Under the pieces are notes generated by a model. The model had not been told where the DNA came from. It did no database searches and saw only the letters and a program-made list of their open reading frames with translations. DNA of 64,000 bases from CAYRAV01 sp964422365 (GTDB taxonomy: Bacteria; Bacillota; Clostridia; Lachnospirales; Lachnospiraceae): assembly GCA_964422365.1 (NCBI GenBank), contig CAYRAV010000005.1:1-64000 (forward strand), written 5' to 3'. The position numbers and the translations under genes were made by a program. This document shows, piece after piece, positions 1 through 8,237 of the stretch (within the stretch, counting starts at the first letter, position 1; each line of letters begins with the position of its first letter).

Positions 1-352
1 ATACTTCATCTGCTTCTTTTGCCAAATCACACAATATTCTGCCTGTTTCCTCCCGCCATTTTCTGTCTGCCTCATTCATAGGAACAATTCCATTTCCTAT
101 CTCATCAGAAACAATCAGCCATGAAGGATTTTTTTTTATCAGCTGCAAAATCTTTTTATATTCTCTTTTTTCAACCAGCCATTGTTTCATACCAAGATGA
201 AATTTATTCACCCATATATTGTTTGTTATTTTTCCAAGTTTACTTTCTTCTAATAATGTTTCTATCGAAATATTTTGATACTGTGGAAATGTTTTCTCTA
301 CCCATTTTGTTTTCCCCTGATATGCTCCGCCTATTACTAAAATCTTCTTCAT
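1..352 (-). CDS. CobU-like cobinamide kinase/guanylyltransferase, partial
   Basis: The first about 117 codons of a gene that runs off the left edge. Translation from the ATG at 352 starts MKKILVIGGAYQGKTKW, giving a P-loop (GGAYQGKT), and later contains SDEIGNGIVP followed by E..RKW.EETG. This matches the CobU/CobP signature (VSNEVGxGIVP...ExRxWxExxG). The family phosphorylates adenosylcobinamide and transfers GMP to it in the last steps of cobalamin assembly in the cytoplasm. It lies downstream of cobS in the same orientation, after a 344-bp gap. An AGGTG ribosome binding site lies 6 nt before the ATG. A full CobU with a classic GGSGSGKS loop is encoded at 1452-2033, so this is a second, divergent paralog. 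Family assignment is fairly safe; whether it does both reactions is not known. Confidence 0.8.
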   Translation of the reverse strand, partial: MKKILVIGGAYQGKTKWVEKTFPQYQNISIETLLEESKLGKITNNIWVNKFHLGMKQWLVEKREYKKILQLIKKNPSWLIVSDEIGNGIVPMNEADRKWREETGRILCDLAKEADEV

Positions 353-696
353 AAACATCACCTATATTCTCTTACCTTTTGTTATTTTGTATTACAATTG
401 AGCCATACAGGAATACTGATATAATCTGCACATAGGAGTTTACTCACCAATGACATTATATTGCTATTCCTACAAGGCACATCCCCTGCAAAATTGCCTG
501 ACATTCGTCAATATGCAAAAAAATTGCATAAATTATATGAAAATCCAGCCTGCTTTGATACAATAACCAGGGATTTTCTATGATTCTTATTCTATGATCG
601 CGGACATTTTTGGTATACTTTATGCAATTTTATATTTTCAAACATGCTCCAGTCAATTGAAAAGTTTTTGTTTTGGCACTGCACGCTGTTTTGTAA
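353..696. other. Intergenic region after cobS
   Basis: 344 bp between the cobS stop and the start of the second cobU-like gene. I see no protein-coding signal and no cobalamin-riboswitch B12 box on either strand. It contains one degraded end of the MITE family (see 634-652). Confidence 0.5.
634..652. repeat. Solo MITE terminal-repeat fragment
   Basis: Reads ATTTTCAAACATGCTCCAG, one degenerate copy of the right end (ATTTTCAAACACGCTCTA) of the TA-flanked MITE family found elsewhere in the window. No matching left end is seen nearby, so it is probably a relic. Confidence 0.5.
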
Positions 697-1455
697 TTAA
701 CATACTATTTTACAAATTATCATCAGGCATGCTGCATCTGCCAGTTCGCAAATCTGCAAAAAGTATCCTGCCAAATCGCCAGTAATTCCACCAAATATTT
801 TCCTGCACACATAATAATGATAGGAAAAAACCAGCATAGATGACACAATAACAGCTGTACCCAAAATCACATTCATGGAAATCATCATGATTGCTTGTAT
901 CATAAAGTAAATACTCATTATGATTTTTACATTTCTTTTATGGGCACCATCCTGAAAAACCGCAGCCAGTCCGGTATTCTTTGCCAGTGGAAAAGAAGCA
1001 ATGCTAAATCCACTTAATGTTCTTGACATCATATAAGAAATCCATATAAACGGCATTGCTTTTAATGACATCTCACTCCATATGCCAATGCTTAGAACAA
1101 AATAAACCAGTCCAAATATAATTGCAAAGGCACCGGAATTAGAATCTTTTAAAATTTCCAATTTCTTTTCTCTATCTCCATAAGAACTAAGTGCATCTAT
1201 CGTATCCAGATACCCATCTAAATGTATGCCTCCTGTAATCAATACAGGAATCACTGTGACGATACAGGAGAGAAATAAATTTCCTATATAGTATTTGCTG
1301 CCAAGCCACATTGCTGCATACATTACTGCCCCGATTACCAGTCCCACAAATGGAAAAAAACACAGTGCATATTTCATGTTGTTCTGGTTCCATTCTATTT
1401 TCGGCATTGGTATCTTAGAATACATGGAAAATGCCACAATCATTGATTGTATCAA
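697..1455 (-). CDS. cobS: Adenosylcobinamide-GDP ribazoletransferase CobS
   Basis: A 252-residue polytopic membrane protein that joins adenosylcobinamide-GDP to alpha-ribazole(-phosphate), the final assembly step of cobalamin, at the membrane. Recognisable family features are FSMYSKIPMP near the N terminus, the acidic GGIHLDGYLDTIDALSSYG motif around residues 75-95 (CobS has GGxHLDGLADxxDG), DSNSGAFAI, and several hydrophobic helices. The start is a TTG at 1455 with GGGGAG 6 nt upstream. It overlaps the cobU stop by 4 nt (TTGA), so the two are translationally coupled. An ATG four codons downstream is possible but has no well-placed ribosome binding site. Length is normal for the family. Confidence 0.93.
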   Translation of the reverse strand: MIQSMIVAFSMYSKIPMPKIEWNQNNMKYALCFFPFVGLVIGAVMYAAMWLGSKYYIGNLFLSCIVTVIPVLITGGIHLDGYLDTIDALSSYGDREKKLEILKDSNSGAFAIIFGLVYFVLSIGIWSEMSLKAMPFIWISYMMSRTLSGFSIASFPLAKNTGLAAVFQDGAHKRNVKIIMSIYFMIQAIMMISMNVILGTAVIVSSMLVFSYHYYVCRKIFGGITGDLAGYFLQICELADAACLMIICKIVC

Positions 1456-2033
1456 TCTGCACTCCCCCTTTTCAAAAGTGCATTGAAATATTGACTGCTG
1501 TACTTTTCTCTCTTATGATAAATAGGGATGCCGCAAACCACTTCCACTACCTGCTCCGCTCTTTTTGCCATTTCCTGGTTAATTTTTCCTAAATAACAGA
1601 TATATTCTGTTGTTGTATCATCATATATGCAGCCATCAGAAAAAATTTCATTTGTTACTACCACAAGATTCGCACATCTTTGCAGCAAAACATCGATTCC
1701 TCTTATAACTTCTTCTACTGTATGCACCTTTGCTCCCTGTTCCTGAAACATTTCATTCGCAGTAAGATTCGACATGCAGTCTAACAATACTGTAGAATGT
1801 TCCGGCAAATCTATCTCTTTTAATCCTGTGTAACACTCTTTTGTAACAAATCCTTTTTCTTTTCTCATATAGCGGTGGCGTTTTATCTTTTCTTGTGCTT
1901 CTTCATCAAATGGCATCATCGTAGCAATGTAAATCAACGATTTCTCTTTGACAGACTGCTGTAATTGCACAGTGATATCTTCTGCATATTCTGACTTACC
2001 GCTCCCGCTTCCTCCGCTAACCATACAAAACAT
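1452..2033 (-). CDS. cobU: Adenosylcobinamide kinase / guanylyltransferase CobU
   Basis: A 193-residue bifunctional enzyme of the nucleotide-loop assembly pathway. It phosphorylates adenosylcobinamide and then makes adenosylcobinamide-GDP. Visible motifs are the P-loop GGSGSGKS at residues 7-14, IATMMPFDEE, the KRHRYMR segment near residue 52 that holds the guanylylated histidine region in CobU, LLDCMSNL, and VVTNEIFSDG, where most CobU proteins have SNEVGxGIVP. The C-terminal VVCGIPI also fits (VAGIPL). It lies 7 nt downstream of cbiA and overlaps cobS by 4 nt. The second CobU-like gene at 1-352 raises the question of division of labour. Confidence 0.92.
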   Translation of the reverse strand: MFCMVSGGSGSGKSEYAEDITVQLQQSVKEKSLIYIATMMPFDEEAQEKIKRHRYMRKEKGFVTKECYTGLKEIDLPEHSTVLLDCMSNLTANEMFQEQGAKVHTVEEVIRGIDVLLQRCANLVVVTNEIFSDGCIYDDTTTEYICYLGKINQEMAKRAEQVVEVVCGIPIYHKREKYSSQYFNALLKRGSAD

Positions 2034-2040
2034 TCTCTAT

Positions 2041-3468
2041 TCACACTTTCTTTTTTTGATATTCCCTGCACTTTTCTAAAAACCTAAGAGGCACTTTTAA
2101 ATTTGAATAAAAATACAGATGAGGGTATCCTGCCAGCAGATGATTCTTTGCGTGGACACAAAGCCAGTGCCTTTTACCCGAAGGCTTGACTGCCAGAAAA
2201 TCCTCTCCATTATGATCACTATCCCAATAATGAAATTCATGTGCTCTTATCTTTTCTCCTTTTGGCAGATAATCATTCTCATAATTGGATTCCAATTGAA
2301 TATAACCGAAACGTACCAGTTTTTTTTGATTTGCTGCTTTTCCTTCAATCACACCAGCCATTGGATAGATTTGTCCATTCTCATCTTCTAACTGTTCATG
2401 CAGATACATAAATCCACCACACTCTGCCATACATGGCATACCTTGCATAATGGCATCCCGGATACTATTTTTCATTGTCTTATTTTTTGATAATTCCTTT
2501 GCATAAATCTCGGGATAGCCGCCGCCTAAAATCAAAGCATCGGTATCAGCAGGAATATTTTTATCCAACAGGGGACTAAACTTTATCAGTTCACATCCCA
2601 TTTCTTCTAGAAATTCCAGATTGTCCTTATAATAAAAACAAAATGCCTTGTCCCATCCTACAGCAATACGAATCTTTTTTTGATTTTCTCCCAACTCTTT
2701 CTTTTTCTTCCTGCTTGCTGTTTCTTTTATGATATTTTTCAAAGAAACTGGTATTTTCGTTTCCAGTGGTGCTGCTGTTTCTGCCAAAGCAATCAATTCA
2801 TCTATTACTATATTTTCTTCTATCATACTTCCTAATGTCTCAATATCCTTTTGGATATTCTCCAACTCATAAGGAGTAACCAGACCCAGATGCCTGCTTG
2901 CCAACTGAAGTTCCTGTAAAAAAGGGATACATCCATATACTTTTATATGCAGTTCTTTTTCTATCATTTCTTTCATTATATTTCCCGTCATTTTAGATAC
3001 CCCATTTAAAATCACACCTTTGATTGTATGGTCTTCTCTAAAATCCAGAAATCCTTTGATGGCAGGTATCACGGATAATGCCATGCCTTTGCAATTTACT
3101 ACGAGAATAACCGGTGTATCTGTTGCCCTTGCTACATCATAGGAACTTGCCTCTGTATGATCCATCTGCATCCCGTCATAAAACCCCATGACTCCTTCCA
3201 CCATTGTAATATCTGTATTCTCTGCATTTTTCGCCATTAGATATCTGGCACATTCCCGATTGGTAAAAAATAAATCAATATTTTTAGAAGGCACACCAAA
3301 AATCTGACTGTGAAACATGGGATCAATATAATCCGGCCCGCATTTACAAGACGCAGCTTTTTTCTTTCTTTTCTTCAACGCTGCTAAAATTCCACAAACT
3401 ATTGTAGTTTTTCCACTCCCGCTGCTTGTTCCTGCAATCATCACTCTTGGCACTTGTTTTTCTGACAC
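2041..3468 (-). CDS. cbiA: Cobyrinate a,c-diamide synthase CbiA/CobB
   Basis: A 475-residue glutamine-dependent amidase that adds amide groups to side chains a and c of cobyrinic acid, using ATP. The N-terminal domain is a MinD/dethiobiotin-synthetase-type P-loop domain (GTSSGSGKTT at 12-21, then KCGPDYIDPMFH). The C-terminal domain is a class I glutamine amidotransferase (LGGGYPE..., catalytic Cys in MAECGGFMYL near residue 350, His in AHEFHYW). Length matches the family. The start is GTG at 3468 with AAGGTG just upstream. It is the first gene of a cbiA-cobU-cobS unit and has its own promoter-like sequence at 3573-3601. Confidence 0.95.
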   Translation of the reverse strand: MSEKQVPRVMIAGTSSGSGKTTIVCGILAALKKRKKKAASCKCGPDYIDPMFHSQIFGVPSKNIDLFFTNRECARYLMAKNAENTDITMVEGVMGFYDGMQMDHTEASSYDVARATDTPVILVVNCKGMALSVIPAIKGFLDFREDHTIKGVILNGVSKMTGNIMKEMIEKELHIKVYGCIPFLQELQLASRHLGLVTPYELENIQKDIETLGSMIEENIVIDELIALAETAAPLETKIPVSLKNIIKETASRKKKKELGENQKKIRIAVGWDKAFCFYYKDNLEFLEEMGCELIKFSPLLDKNIPADTDALILGGGYPEIYAKELSKNKTMKNSIRDAIMQGMPCMAECGGFMYLHEQLEDENGQIYPMAGVIEGKAANQKKLVRFGYIQLESNYENDYLPKGEKIRAHEFHYWDSDHNGEDFLAVKPSGKRHWLCVHAKNHLLAGYPHLYFYSNLKVPLRFLEKCREYQKKKV

Positions 3469-3572
3469 TTTATCACCTTCTTTTCTGTCTTCCCTTTATT
3501 CTATTACAAAACTGCTGCCACCTTTAAAATCGAATCCTTATATTCCTATTGTAAATTACTTTATATGTACTC

Positions 3573-3601
3573 ATTATATATAATTAATTTCATCAAGTAA
3601 A
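3573..3601 (-). promoter_or_regulatory. Sigma-A type promoter for cbiA-cobU-cobS
   Basis: On the minus strand TTTACT (3601-3596), a 17-nt spacer and TATAAT (3578-3573). Transcription would start near 3566, about 100 nt before the cbiA GTG. It lies just downstream of a hairpin that could end the upstream cob transcript, so the cluster probably has two transcription units. Confidence 0.6.
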
Positions 3602-3627
3602 GGCTTTTTATTTAAGGGAGCTATACA

Positions 3628-3665
3628 ATAAGCTGCCACATCCCTGAAAGTATATGGCAGCTTAT
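3628..3665 (-). terminator. Hairpin after cobT-linked remnant
   Basis: An 11-bp perfect inverted repeat (ATAAGCTGCCA / TGGCAGCTTAT) with a 16-nt loop. It lies downstream of the broken gene at 3684-4007 and upstream of the cbiA promoter. There is no strong U-tract, so efficiency is uncertain. Confidence 0.5.
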
Positions 3666-3683
3666 CCTTCACATTTTTTCATA

Positions 3684-4007
3684 TCAGTTTATACTTTTTA
3701 ACTCCTTTGTAGGAACAATATTGTCTATCTTCCGAAAAACCGGTATCAACACGCATCCTAGGATTATTCCAACTATGACAAGTGCCAATATTACAATCTT
3801 CCCTGGATAATGGTATAAATAGGTTCCTGTTAAAGGATACTTTATCAGATAAAAATACTTGGTAAGAAAATATGATATTATTTTTCCTGCACAGCGTTTC
3901 CATTTCTATATCATCAAGTCCCATTACAGTTGCTTCTATATCTATTTTTCTCAAGTGCCCAATAACCATACACTGCACTATTCTTTTGGAAAAATCCGTT
4001 CAATCAT
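3684..4007 (-). pseudogene. Broken small membrane-protein gene after cobT
   Basis: Coding-looking pieces lie in different frames between cobT and cbiA. From an ATG at 4007, 13 nt after the cobT stop, the frame reads MIERIFPKE and stops. A second frame opens at 3978 (MQCMVIGHLRKIDIEA...METLCRKN). At about 3890, next to an A5 run, coding character moves to a third stretch ending at 3684: a transmembrane-like tail with YHYPGKIVILALVIVGII and then PVFRKIDNIVP. I do not recognise the family. The likeliest reading is a small polytopic or single-pass membrane protein of the cob operon, broken by at least one frameshift. The alternative is that only the 99-residue open frame at 3679-3978 is real, but its C-terminal half looks non-native. 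Confidence 0.4.
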
Positions 4008-4020
4008 CCTTATGAATTAT

Positions 4021-5085
4021 TCACTCTAATAATTCATAACGCTCAATCTCTGCCTGTTCAAAACTTGCAATTTCATTATATGCAGCCAATGCAAAATCAA
4101 ATAATTTTGCTGCCACAACTGCACCAGTTCCCTCACCAAGACACATCCCTGCATGAATACAGGCTTCTTTTCCAATTGCCTCTAACGCAAATTGCCCTGC
4201 CGGTTCTGCGGAACAGTGTGAAGCAAAGAGATATTCCGCACATAATGGTGCCAGTCTGATTGCACAATTAGCGGCTACTGCCGAAATCAATCCATCTATC
4301 ATGACAGGTACATGATAAATTGCCCCGCCTAAAAATGCCCCTGTCATACCACAGATATCAAACCCCCCTAACTTTGACATCACATCCAGCACATCGTTTG
4401 GATTTGGCTGATTAACTGCAATTGCCTTATTCAATATTTCTATCTTGTGTTCAATTCCTTGTTTTGACAATCCTGCTCCTTTTCCTGTTACATCTTTTAT
4501 TGGAACATTTTCTAAAACAGAAAGAATCGCACTAGACGTAGATGTATTTCCAATCCCCATCTCACCTGTCATAATCAAGTTATATCCTTTTTCTTTCAAT
4601 TCTTTTACCAATTGTATTCCTGATAAAATCCCTTTTTCACACTCTTCTCTTGTCATAGCTGGTCCTTTTGCCATATTTTTCGTACCAAATGCCACTTTAC
4701 GGTTCAACACACCTTTTACTTGTGACATGTCTCTACAAATTCCGATATCAACCGGAACTATATTTGCACCACATACTTTTGCAAATGCGTTAATTGATGC
4801 AATTCCTTTTGTGAAATTTTCTGTTACAATAGCAGTTACATCACTTGAAGTCTGGGTTACTCCTTCCTCCACAATTCCGTTATCTGCACAAAAAATCAAT
4901 ACTGCTTTCTTATCTGCCTTTGGTTCTAACTCTCCCGTAATTCCGGCTAATTGTGTGACCATCTCTTCTAATCTTCCAAGACTTCTTAACGGCTTTCCGA
5001 TTCCATCCCATCTTTCTCTGGATTTTTGGCACACTTTCTTATCAATTGGTGTAATTTTACTTAATAAATCCTTTAACGTTTCCAT
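4021..5085 (-). CDS. cobT: Nicotinate-nucleotide:DMB phosphoribosyltransferase CobT
   Basis: Makes alpha-ribazole-5'-phosphate from a lower-ligand base (dimethylbenzimidazole in the type enzyme) and nicotinate mononucleotide, supplying the cobalamin nucleotide loop. Family motifs are GKPLRSLGRLE near the N terminus, IFCADNGIVEEGVTQ, TGEMGIGNTS, GKGAGL, GGFDICGMTGAFLGG and the C-terminal GMCLGEGTGAV, which carries the catalytic glutamate. About 354 residues, normal length. I start at the ATG at 5085 (METLKDLL), not the upstream ATG at 5148: AGAGGT lies just before 5085, and the extra 21 residues fall in repeat-like DNA. A MITE-derived fragment and a broken small gene separate it from the upstream adenosyltransferase. 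Confidence 0.95.
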   Translation of the reverse strand: METLKDLLSKITPIDKKVCQKSRERWDGIGKPLRSLGRLEEMVTQLAGITGELEPKADKKAVLIFCADNGIVEEGVTQTSSDVTAIVTENFTKGIASINAFAKVCGANIVPVDIGICRDMSQVKGVLNRKVAFGTKNMAKGPAMTREECEKGILSGIQLVKELKEKGYNLIMTGEMGIGNTSTSSAILSVLENVPIKDVTGKGAGLSKQGIEHKIEILNKAIAVNQPNPNDVLDVMSKLGGFDICGMTGAFLGGAIYHVPVMIDGLISAVAANCAIRLAPLCAEYLFASHCSAEPAGQFALEAIGKEACIHAGMCLGEGTGAVVAAKLFDFALAAYNEIASFEQAEIERYELLE

Positions 5086-5159
5086 GTTCCATACCTCTAT
5101 GTTCCTATACACATTATTTCTATGAAAGTACCTTTTTTGCTTTAGCAAAAAACTGAATT

Positions 5160-5245
5160 CAGGTATACCCTAATGGGGCATACCGCAATTCATGCCCATT
5201 GGGGCTGGCAGACTTCGTCTGATAAGGTATTCCAACATGCATCTC
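5160..5245 (-). repeat. Internal fragment of the MITE family
   Basis: Carries the central module of the longer MITE copies (GGGCATACC.CAATTCATGCCCAT..GGGCTGGC.GACTTCGTC) in the same orientation as the copy at 6138-6364, but without recognisable ends. It fills much of the gap between cobT and the adenosyltransferase gene. Confidence 0.6.
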
Positions 5246-5252
5246 ATAACTT

Positions 5253-5416
5253 TCATTTATGGTGGTGCACAAAAGATGCATGGAGGTTTTGTAACAGTCC
5301 TATTTTTTCACCGATTTTGGCAAACACCATATCACTTATATTTGATAGTACAAATACAATAGGCAAAAGATCTATACTTGCCTATTTCTCCTTTCCTCTT
5401 TTTCCTTTGCCAGCAT
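5253..5416 (-). pseudogene. Possible frameshifted small gene after the adenosyltransferase
   Basis: An ATG at 5416, directly after the adenosyltransferase stop, opens MLAKEKEERNRQV and then stops. In the next frame coding character continues as SIDLLPIVFVLSNISDMVF, then AKIGEKIGLLQNLH, to a stop at 5253. The pieces would form a protein of about 55 residues with one hydrophobic segment if one frameshift were repaired. Family unknown. It may instead be chance; the position right behind the upstream gene is the main support. Confidence 0.3.
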
Positions 5417-5417
5417 T

Positions 5418-5942
5418 TTAATACTCAATCCCTTTTCTTGCTCCAATCCCTTTATCATATGGATGTTTTATTTTTTTCATTTCTGTAATATAGTCTGCTA
5501 TCTCACATATTTTTTCACTTGGATTTCTTCCTGTCATAACAACTTCTAATTCTTCCGGTTTATCTTTTAAGAATTTTATCAGTCTTTCTTCTTCTATAAA
5601 TCCATAATTTATTGCTGCCATGATTTCATCTAAAACCAACATTCTATACTTATTTTGTTTTATGATATTCCAAATTTCTGTAAATTTTTTATCATAATAT
5701 ATCTTTGCTGCACTTTTCTCTGCTTCTGTCATATTTTTTACAAATTTTGATTCCGGATAACCTTCTAATAATGTAACATCAGGCAGATTACCAAATGATT
5801 TCCGCTCACTTGATGTATCCTTTTTTAAAAACTGAAAAATCAGCACGTTTTCACCTGCTCCACAGAAACGCAATGCCAATCCCATTGCCGATGTGGTTTT
5901 TCCTTTTCCATCTCCACAATAAATATGAATTAATCCATTCAA
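5418..5942 (-). CDS. cobO: Cob(I)yrinate a,c-diamide adenosyltransferase (CobA/BtuR family)
   Basis: ATP:corrinoid adenosyltransferase, which puts the 5'-deoxyadenosyl group on cobalt. Family motifs are HIYCGDGKGKTTSAMGLALR (P-loop GDGKGKT), VLIFQFLK, the Walker-B-like MLVLDEIMAAINYG, and VMTGRNPSEKICEIADYITEM near the end. About 174 residues, as expected. I choose a TTG start at 5942 (reading LNGLIHIYCGDGKGKTT): AAGGAG lies 8 nt before it, and family members begin this way. The ATG at 5972 would add ten unusual residues. It leads the cob cluster here, and a strong inverted repeat (5981-6061) lies in its leader. Confidence 0.92.
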   Translation of the reverse strand: MNGLIHIYCGDGKGKTTSAMGLALRFCGAGENVLIFQFLKKDTSSERKSFGNLPDVTLLEGYPESKFVKNMTEAEKSAAKIYYDKKFTEIWNIIKQNKYRMLVLDEIMAAINYGFIEEERLIKFLKDKPEELEVVMTGRNPSEKICEIADYITEMKKIKHPYDKGIGARKGIEY

Positions 5943-5980
5943 TGCCGGCACTCCTTTTTCTAATATACACAATAGGCATT

Positions 5981-6061
5981 TGCGAAACTCTAAGTAACAT
6001 TAATTTTATTATGCTGGATAGCAGTTTCCACAAACACTCACAGAGTGAATAGAGTTTCGCA
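5981..6061 (-). promoter_or_regulatory. Structured leader candidate upstream of adenosyltransferase
   Basis: A 12-bp perfect inverted repeat (TGCGAAACTCTA at 5981-5992, TAGAGTTTCGCA at 6050-6061) encloses 57 nt. On the minus-strand RNA the enclosed part can form a second hairpin (CACUC-UGU-GAGUG) and a small GCU/AGC stem, giving a three-way-junction shape that ends about 25 nt before the ribosome binding site. It has no B12 box. It could be a regulatory leader or a short mobile element; the flanks on both sides read ATT. Confidence 0.45.
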
Positions 6062-6085
6062 ATTACTTATTATAGATGAACAACT

Positions 6086-6440
6086 TGTTACAGTTTTGCC
6101 ATACGATTCATATCTTTTTTTGGTGCACAGCAATCTAGAGCATGTTTTAAAATTCATTGCCCCAATCTGTATGCCTCACTTTGCGTACCCATTCGGGCAT
6201 ACCACAATCCATGCCCATCCGGGCTGGCGGACTTCGTCCGATATGGTATGTAGTATATTTGCCCCAAATTCATTCAATGCAGCCCACTACATCTCATGAA
6301 TTTGGATCAAATCTCCCACAAATTGTGACACGCATCTTGTAACAAGCAATTTTCAAACACGCTCCAGAGCGTGGTATACCCGAATGGAAATAATCTAACG
6401 GAATATGCATTTTGAAAAAAGGGTATGAATCGGCTGATAA
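6086..6440. repeat. Second repeat family, copy split by a MITE
   Basis: The left part (6086-6135, TTGTTACAGTTTTGCCATAC...) and right part (6367-6440, GGTATACCCGAATGG...GGAATATGCATTTT...CGGCTGAT) match in order the uninterrupted copy at 8238-8430. The MITE at 6138-6364 sits between them. The match is judged by eye. Confidence 0.45.
6138..6364 (-). mobile_element. MITE copy, 227 bp, inside another repeat
   Basis: Ends are GAGCATGTTTTAAAAT on the left and TTTTCAAACACGCTC on the right. TA precedes the left end; the right flank is CA. Its internal sequence is the reverse complement of the copy at 26280-26492, including the CGGAC/GTCCG mini-hairpin. No transposase is encoded, so it would depend on one elsewhere. 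Confidence 0.75.
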
Positions 6441-6441
6441 A

Positions 6442-8196
6442 TCACTCTAATTTAAATTTCTTCACTTCTTTTTCTAACCGTTCCACAATCTGTTCATTTG
6501 TGTCTGCTTTTTTCTCGATATTCTCTACATTTTCTGCCAGGTTCGTTGCCATTTCTGTTGTATTGACCACTCCTTTGGAATTTTCATCTACTGCAATACT
6601 GACAGCTTCTATGGATTCTCTAATATTATCTATGGCTTGTTGCAGCTGTACGGATTCCTGTGCAAATTTTTCTATAATCGCATGAATATCATCAGAATCT
6701 TTATAATAACCATCACTGGTAACTAACAGCTTATCATATCCTTCCATTGCAGTATCACTCATAAACTGAATCATTTTCTTAGCTTCGGCAGCCAGCTCTT
6801 CAACAGAAGAAATTACCTCACTGCTCACTTGTTTAATTTTAGATGCAGCTTCTGCAGAACCAGAAGCAAGATTGCCAATCTCACTTGCCACTACAGCAAA
6901 TCCTTTCCCCACCTCTCCTGCTCTTGCTGCCTCTATACTGGCATTTAATGCAAGGAGGCTGGTCTGCTCTGTGATTTCTAATATATTTTCTGTTAATAAA
7001 TTAATCTCTTCTACGGATTTTGACTTTTCAATTTTTTCTTTTACAACACGCTCTATATCTGCTGCAAGTTCAGATGCCCTTTTCTGCTGTTCCTCTGCAT
7101 TTTTATGTATTCTTTTCGCTTTTTCTTTGATTTCTTTTGTAGTATGGTTGCCTGTTGCAGCCTTATCGGAAATATTGTTGATACGTGTATATACCTGAGA
7201 GATAGATTCATTAATCTGACTAATAGATGCTGTGGATTCTTCCATTGCTGCACTCATTTCTTCCATAGTTGCAGACACATCTGAAATACTTTCTCCTGCA
7301 CTGGTCAAATCGTTCAGAACCTCTTTTGTAGAATCACTCAAAATCAAAGAATCTTTAGAAATATGCAGCATAATCTCACGAATATATTTTAACAGTCCAT
7401 TTACATTATCTGCCATTATTTCCATTTCGTCACCGGTGTTTACCTCCAGCGTCTGTGTCAAATCTCCTTCATTATGCACAAGTTCATATATTTTTTGATT
7501 TACTACCTTAATTCCTCCCATAACCTTTCTTAACACTAAATCCAATATAAACAGTGCCAGTATAAGACCTACTGCACCAATTTGTATAATACGTATCTTT
7601 GTTTCATTTAATCTTTCCACTACTCTTGAAGCATCATAGTCGCTGCCTAACACAGCTGTTACATGATGTTCCGAGTCGAATATAGGTATATATGCAGTAA
7701 TCAAATCTCCGAATTCTGTAGAATCAATATAATCCTGTACATATTCTTCTCCCTCAAACACCATTTTCAATTCCTCATAAGAATATTCAAACGTTTTTCC
7801 AATCTCAGACTTTTCTTCACTTTCATCAGAATCCACACCATAATAAACTGCTTTCCCATCTGTTGTCAAAGTATACAAATATGCCATATTACTCTCTTTT
7901 TTCACATTTTGTAATAATTGTAGAATCTGCTGATATTCTTCGGTATTTTCATCACCTGGTTTTAAATTTTTTAATGTCTCACCATCCATCAGATACACAG
8001 CCATTCTTGCAGCTAGTCCTGCCTGCTCTATTCCCATATATAACATGTCTTCTTTTAAACGCATGTAAGAATTAAAACCAAGAAGCAAAGCTAGTAATGC
8101 AATGATAATGGAGGCTCTTGCTAATATTTTTACCCTTATTCCCCATCTTCTTGGCTTTTTTTGCATTTTTCCTTCTTTTATTCTCTCTTCTTTCAT
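6442..8196 (-). CDS. Methyl-accepting chemotaxis protein
   Basis: 584 residues. A cytoplasmic N-terminal stub is followed by a membrane segment at about 23-42 and an extracytoplasmic sensor of about 160 residues of Cache type (YLYTLTTDGKAVYYGVDSDE, AYIPIFDSEHHVTAVLGSDYD). A second membrane segment lies at about 206-226, then a HAMP domain (GDLTQTLEVNTGDEMEIMAD). The cytoplasmic signalling rod has its hairpin tip at EQTSLLALNASIEAARAGE and GKGFAVVASEIGNLA. The tip is where CheA and CheW dock. The ligand is not evident. The ATG at 8196 has AAGGTG 8 nt upstream; a second ATG nine codons in, after GAAGGA, is also possible. No che or flagellar genes are in the window, so it works with components encoded elsewhere. 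Confidence 0.93.
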   Translation of the reverse strand: MKEERIKEGKMQKKPRRWGIRVKILARASIIIALLALLLGFNSYMRLKEDMLYMGIEQAGLAARMAVYLMDGETLKNLKPGDENTEEYQQILQLLQNVKKESNMAYLYTLTTDGKAVYYGVDSDESEEKSEIGKTFEYSYEELKMVFEGEEYVQDYIDSTEFGDLITAYIPIFDSEHHVTAVLGSDYDASRVVERLNETKIRIIQIGAVGLILALFILDLVLRKVMGGIKVVNQKIYELVHNEGDLTQTLEVNTGDEMEIMADNVNGLLKYIREIMLHISKDSLILSDSTKEVLNDLTSAGESISDVSATMEEMSAAMEESTASISQINESISQVYTRINNISDKAATGNHTTKEIKEKAKRIHKNAEEQQKRASELAADIERVVKEKIEKSKSVEEINLLTENILEITEQTSLLALNASIEAARAGEVGKGFAVVASEIGNLASGSAEAASKIKQVSSEVISSVEELAAEAKKMIQFMSDTAMEGYDKLLVTSDGYYKDSDDIHAIIEKFAQESVQLQQAIDNIRESIEAVSIAVDENSKGVVNTTEMATNLAENVENIEKKADTNEQIVERLEKEVKKFKLE

Positions 8197-8237
8197 ACTT
8201 CTGCACCTTCTTCTTATCTAAAACATCACATGTAAAT

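Noticed and set aside
5851..6033. A 60-residue frame starting in the leader of the adenosyltransferase
   Set aside because: It overlaps the start of that gene in another frame and crosses the inverted repeat; the TTG start with AAGGAG explains the region.
353..6440. A cobalamin riboswitch upstream of the cob genes
   Set aside because: I looked for the B12 box (AGCCAGGAGACCTGCC-like) on the minus strand in every gap of the cluster and did not find it.
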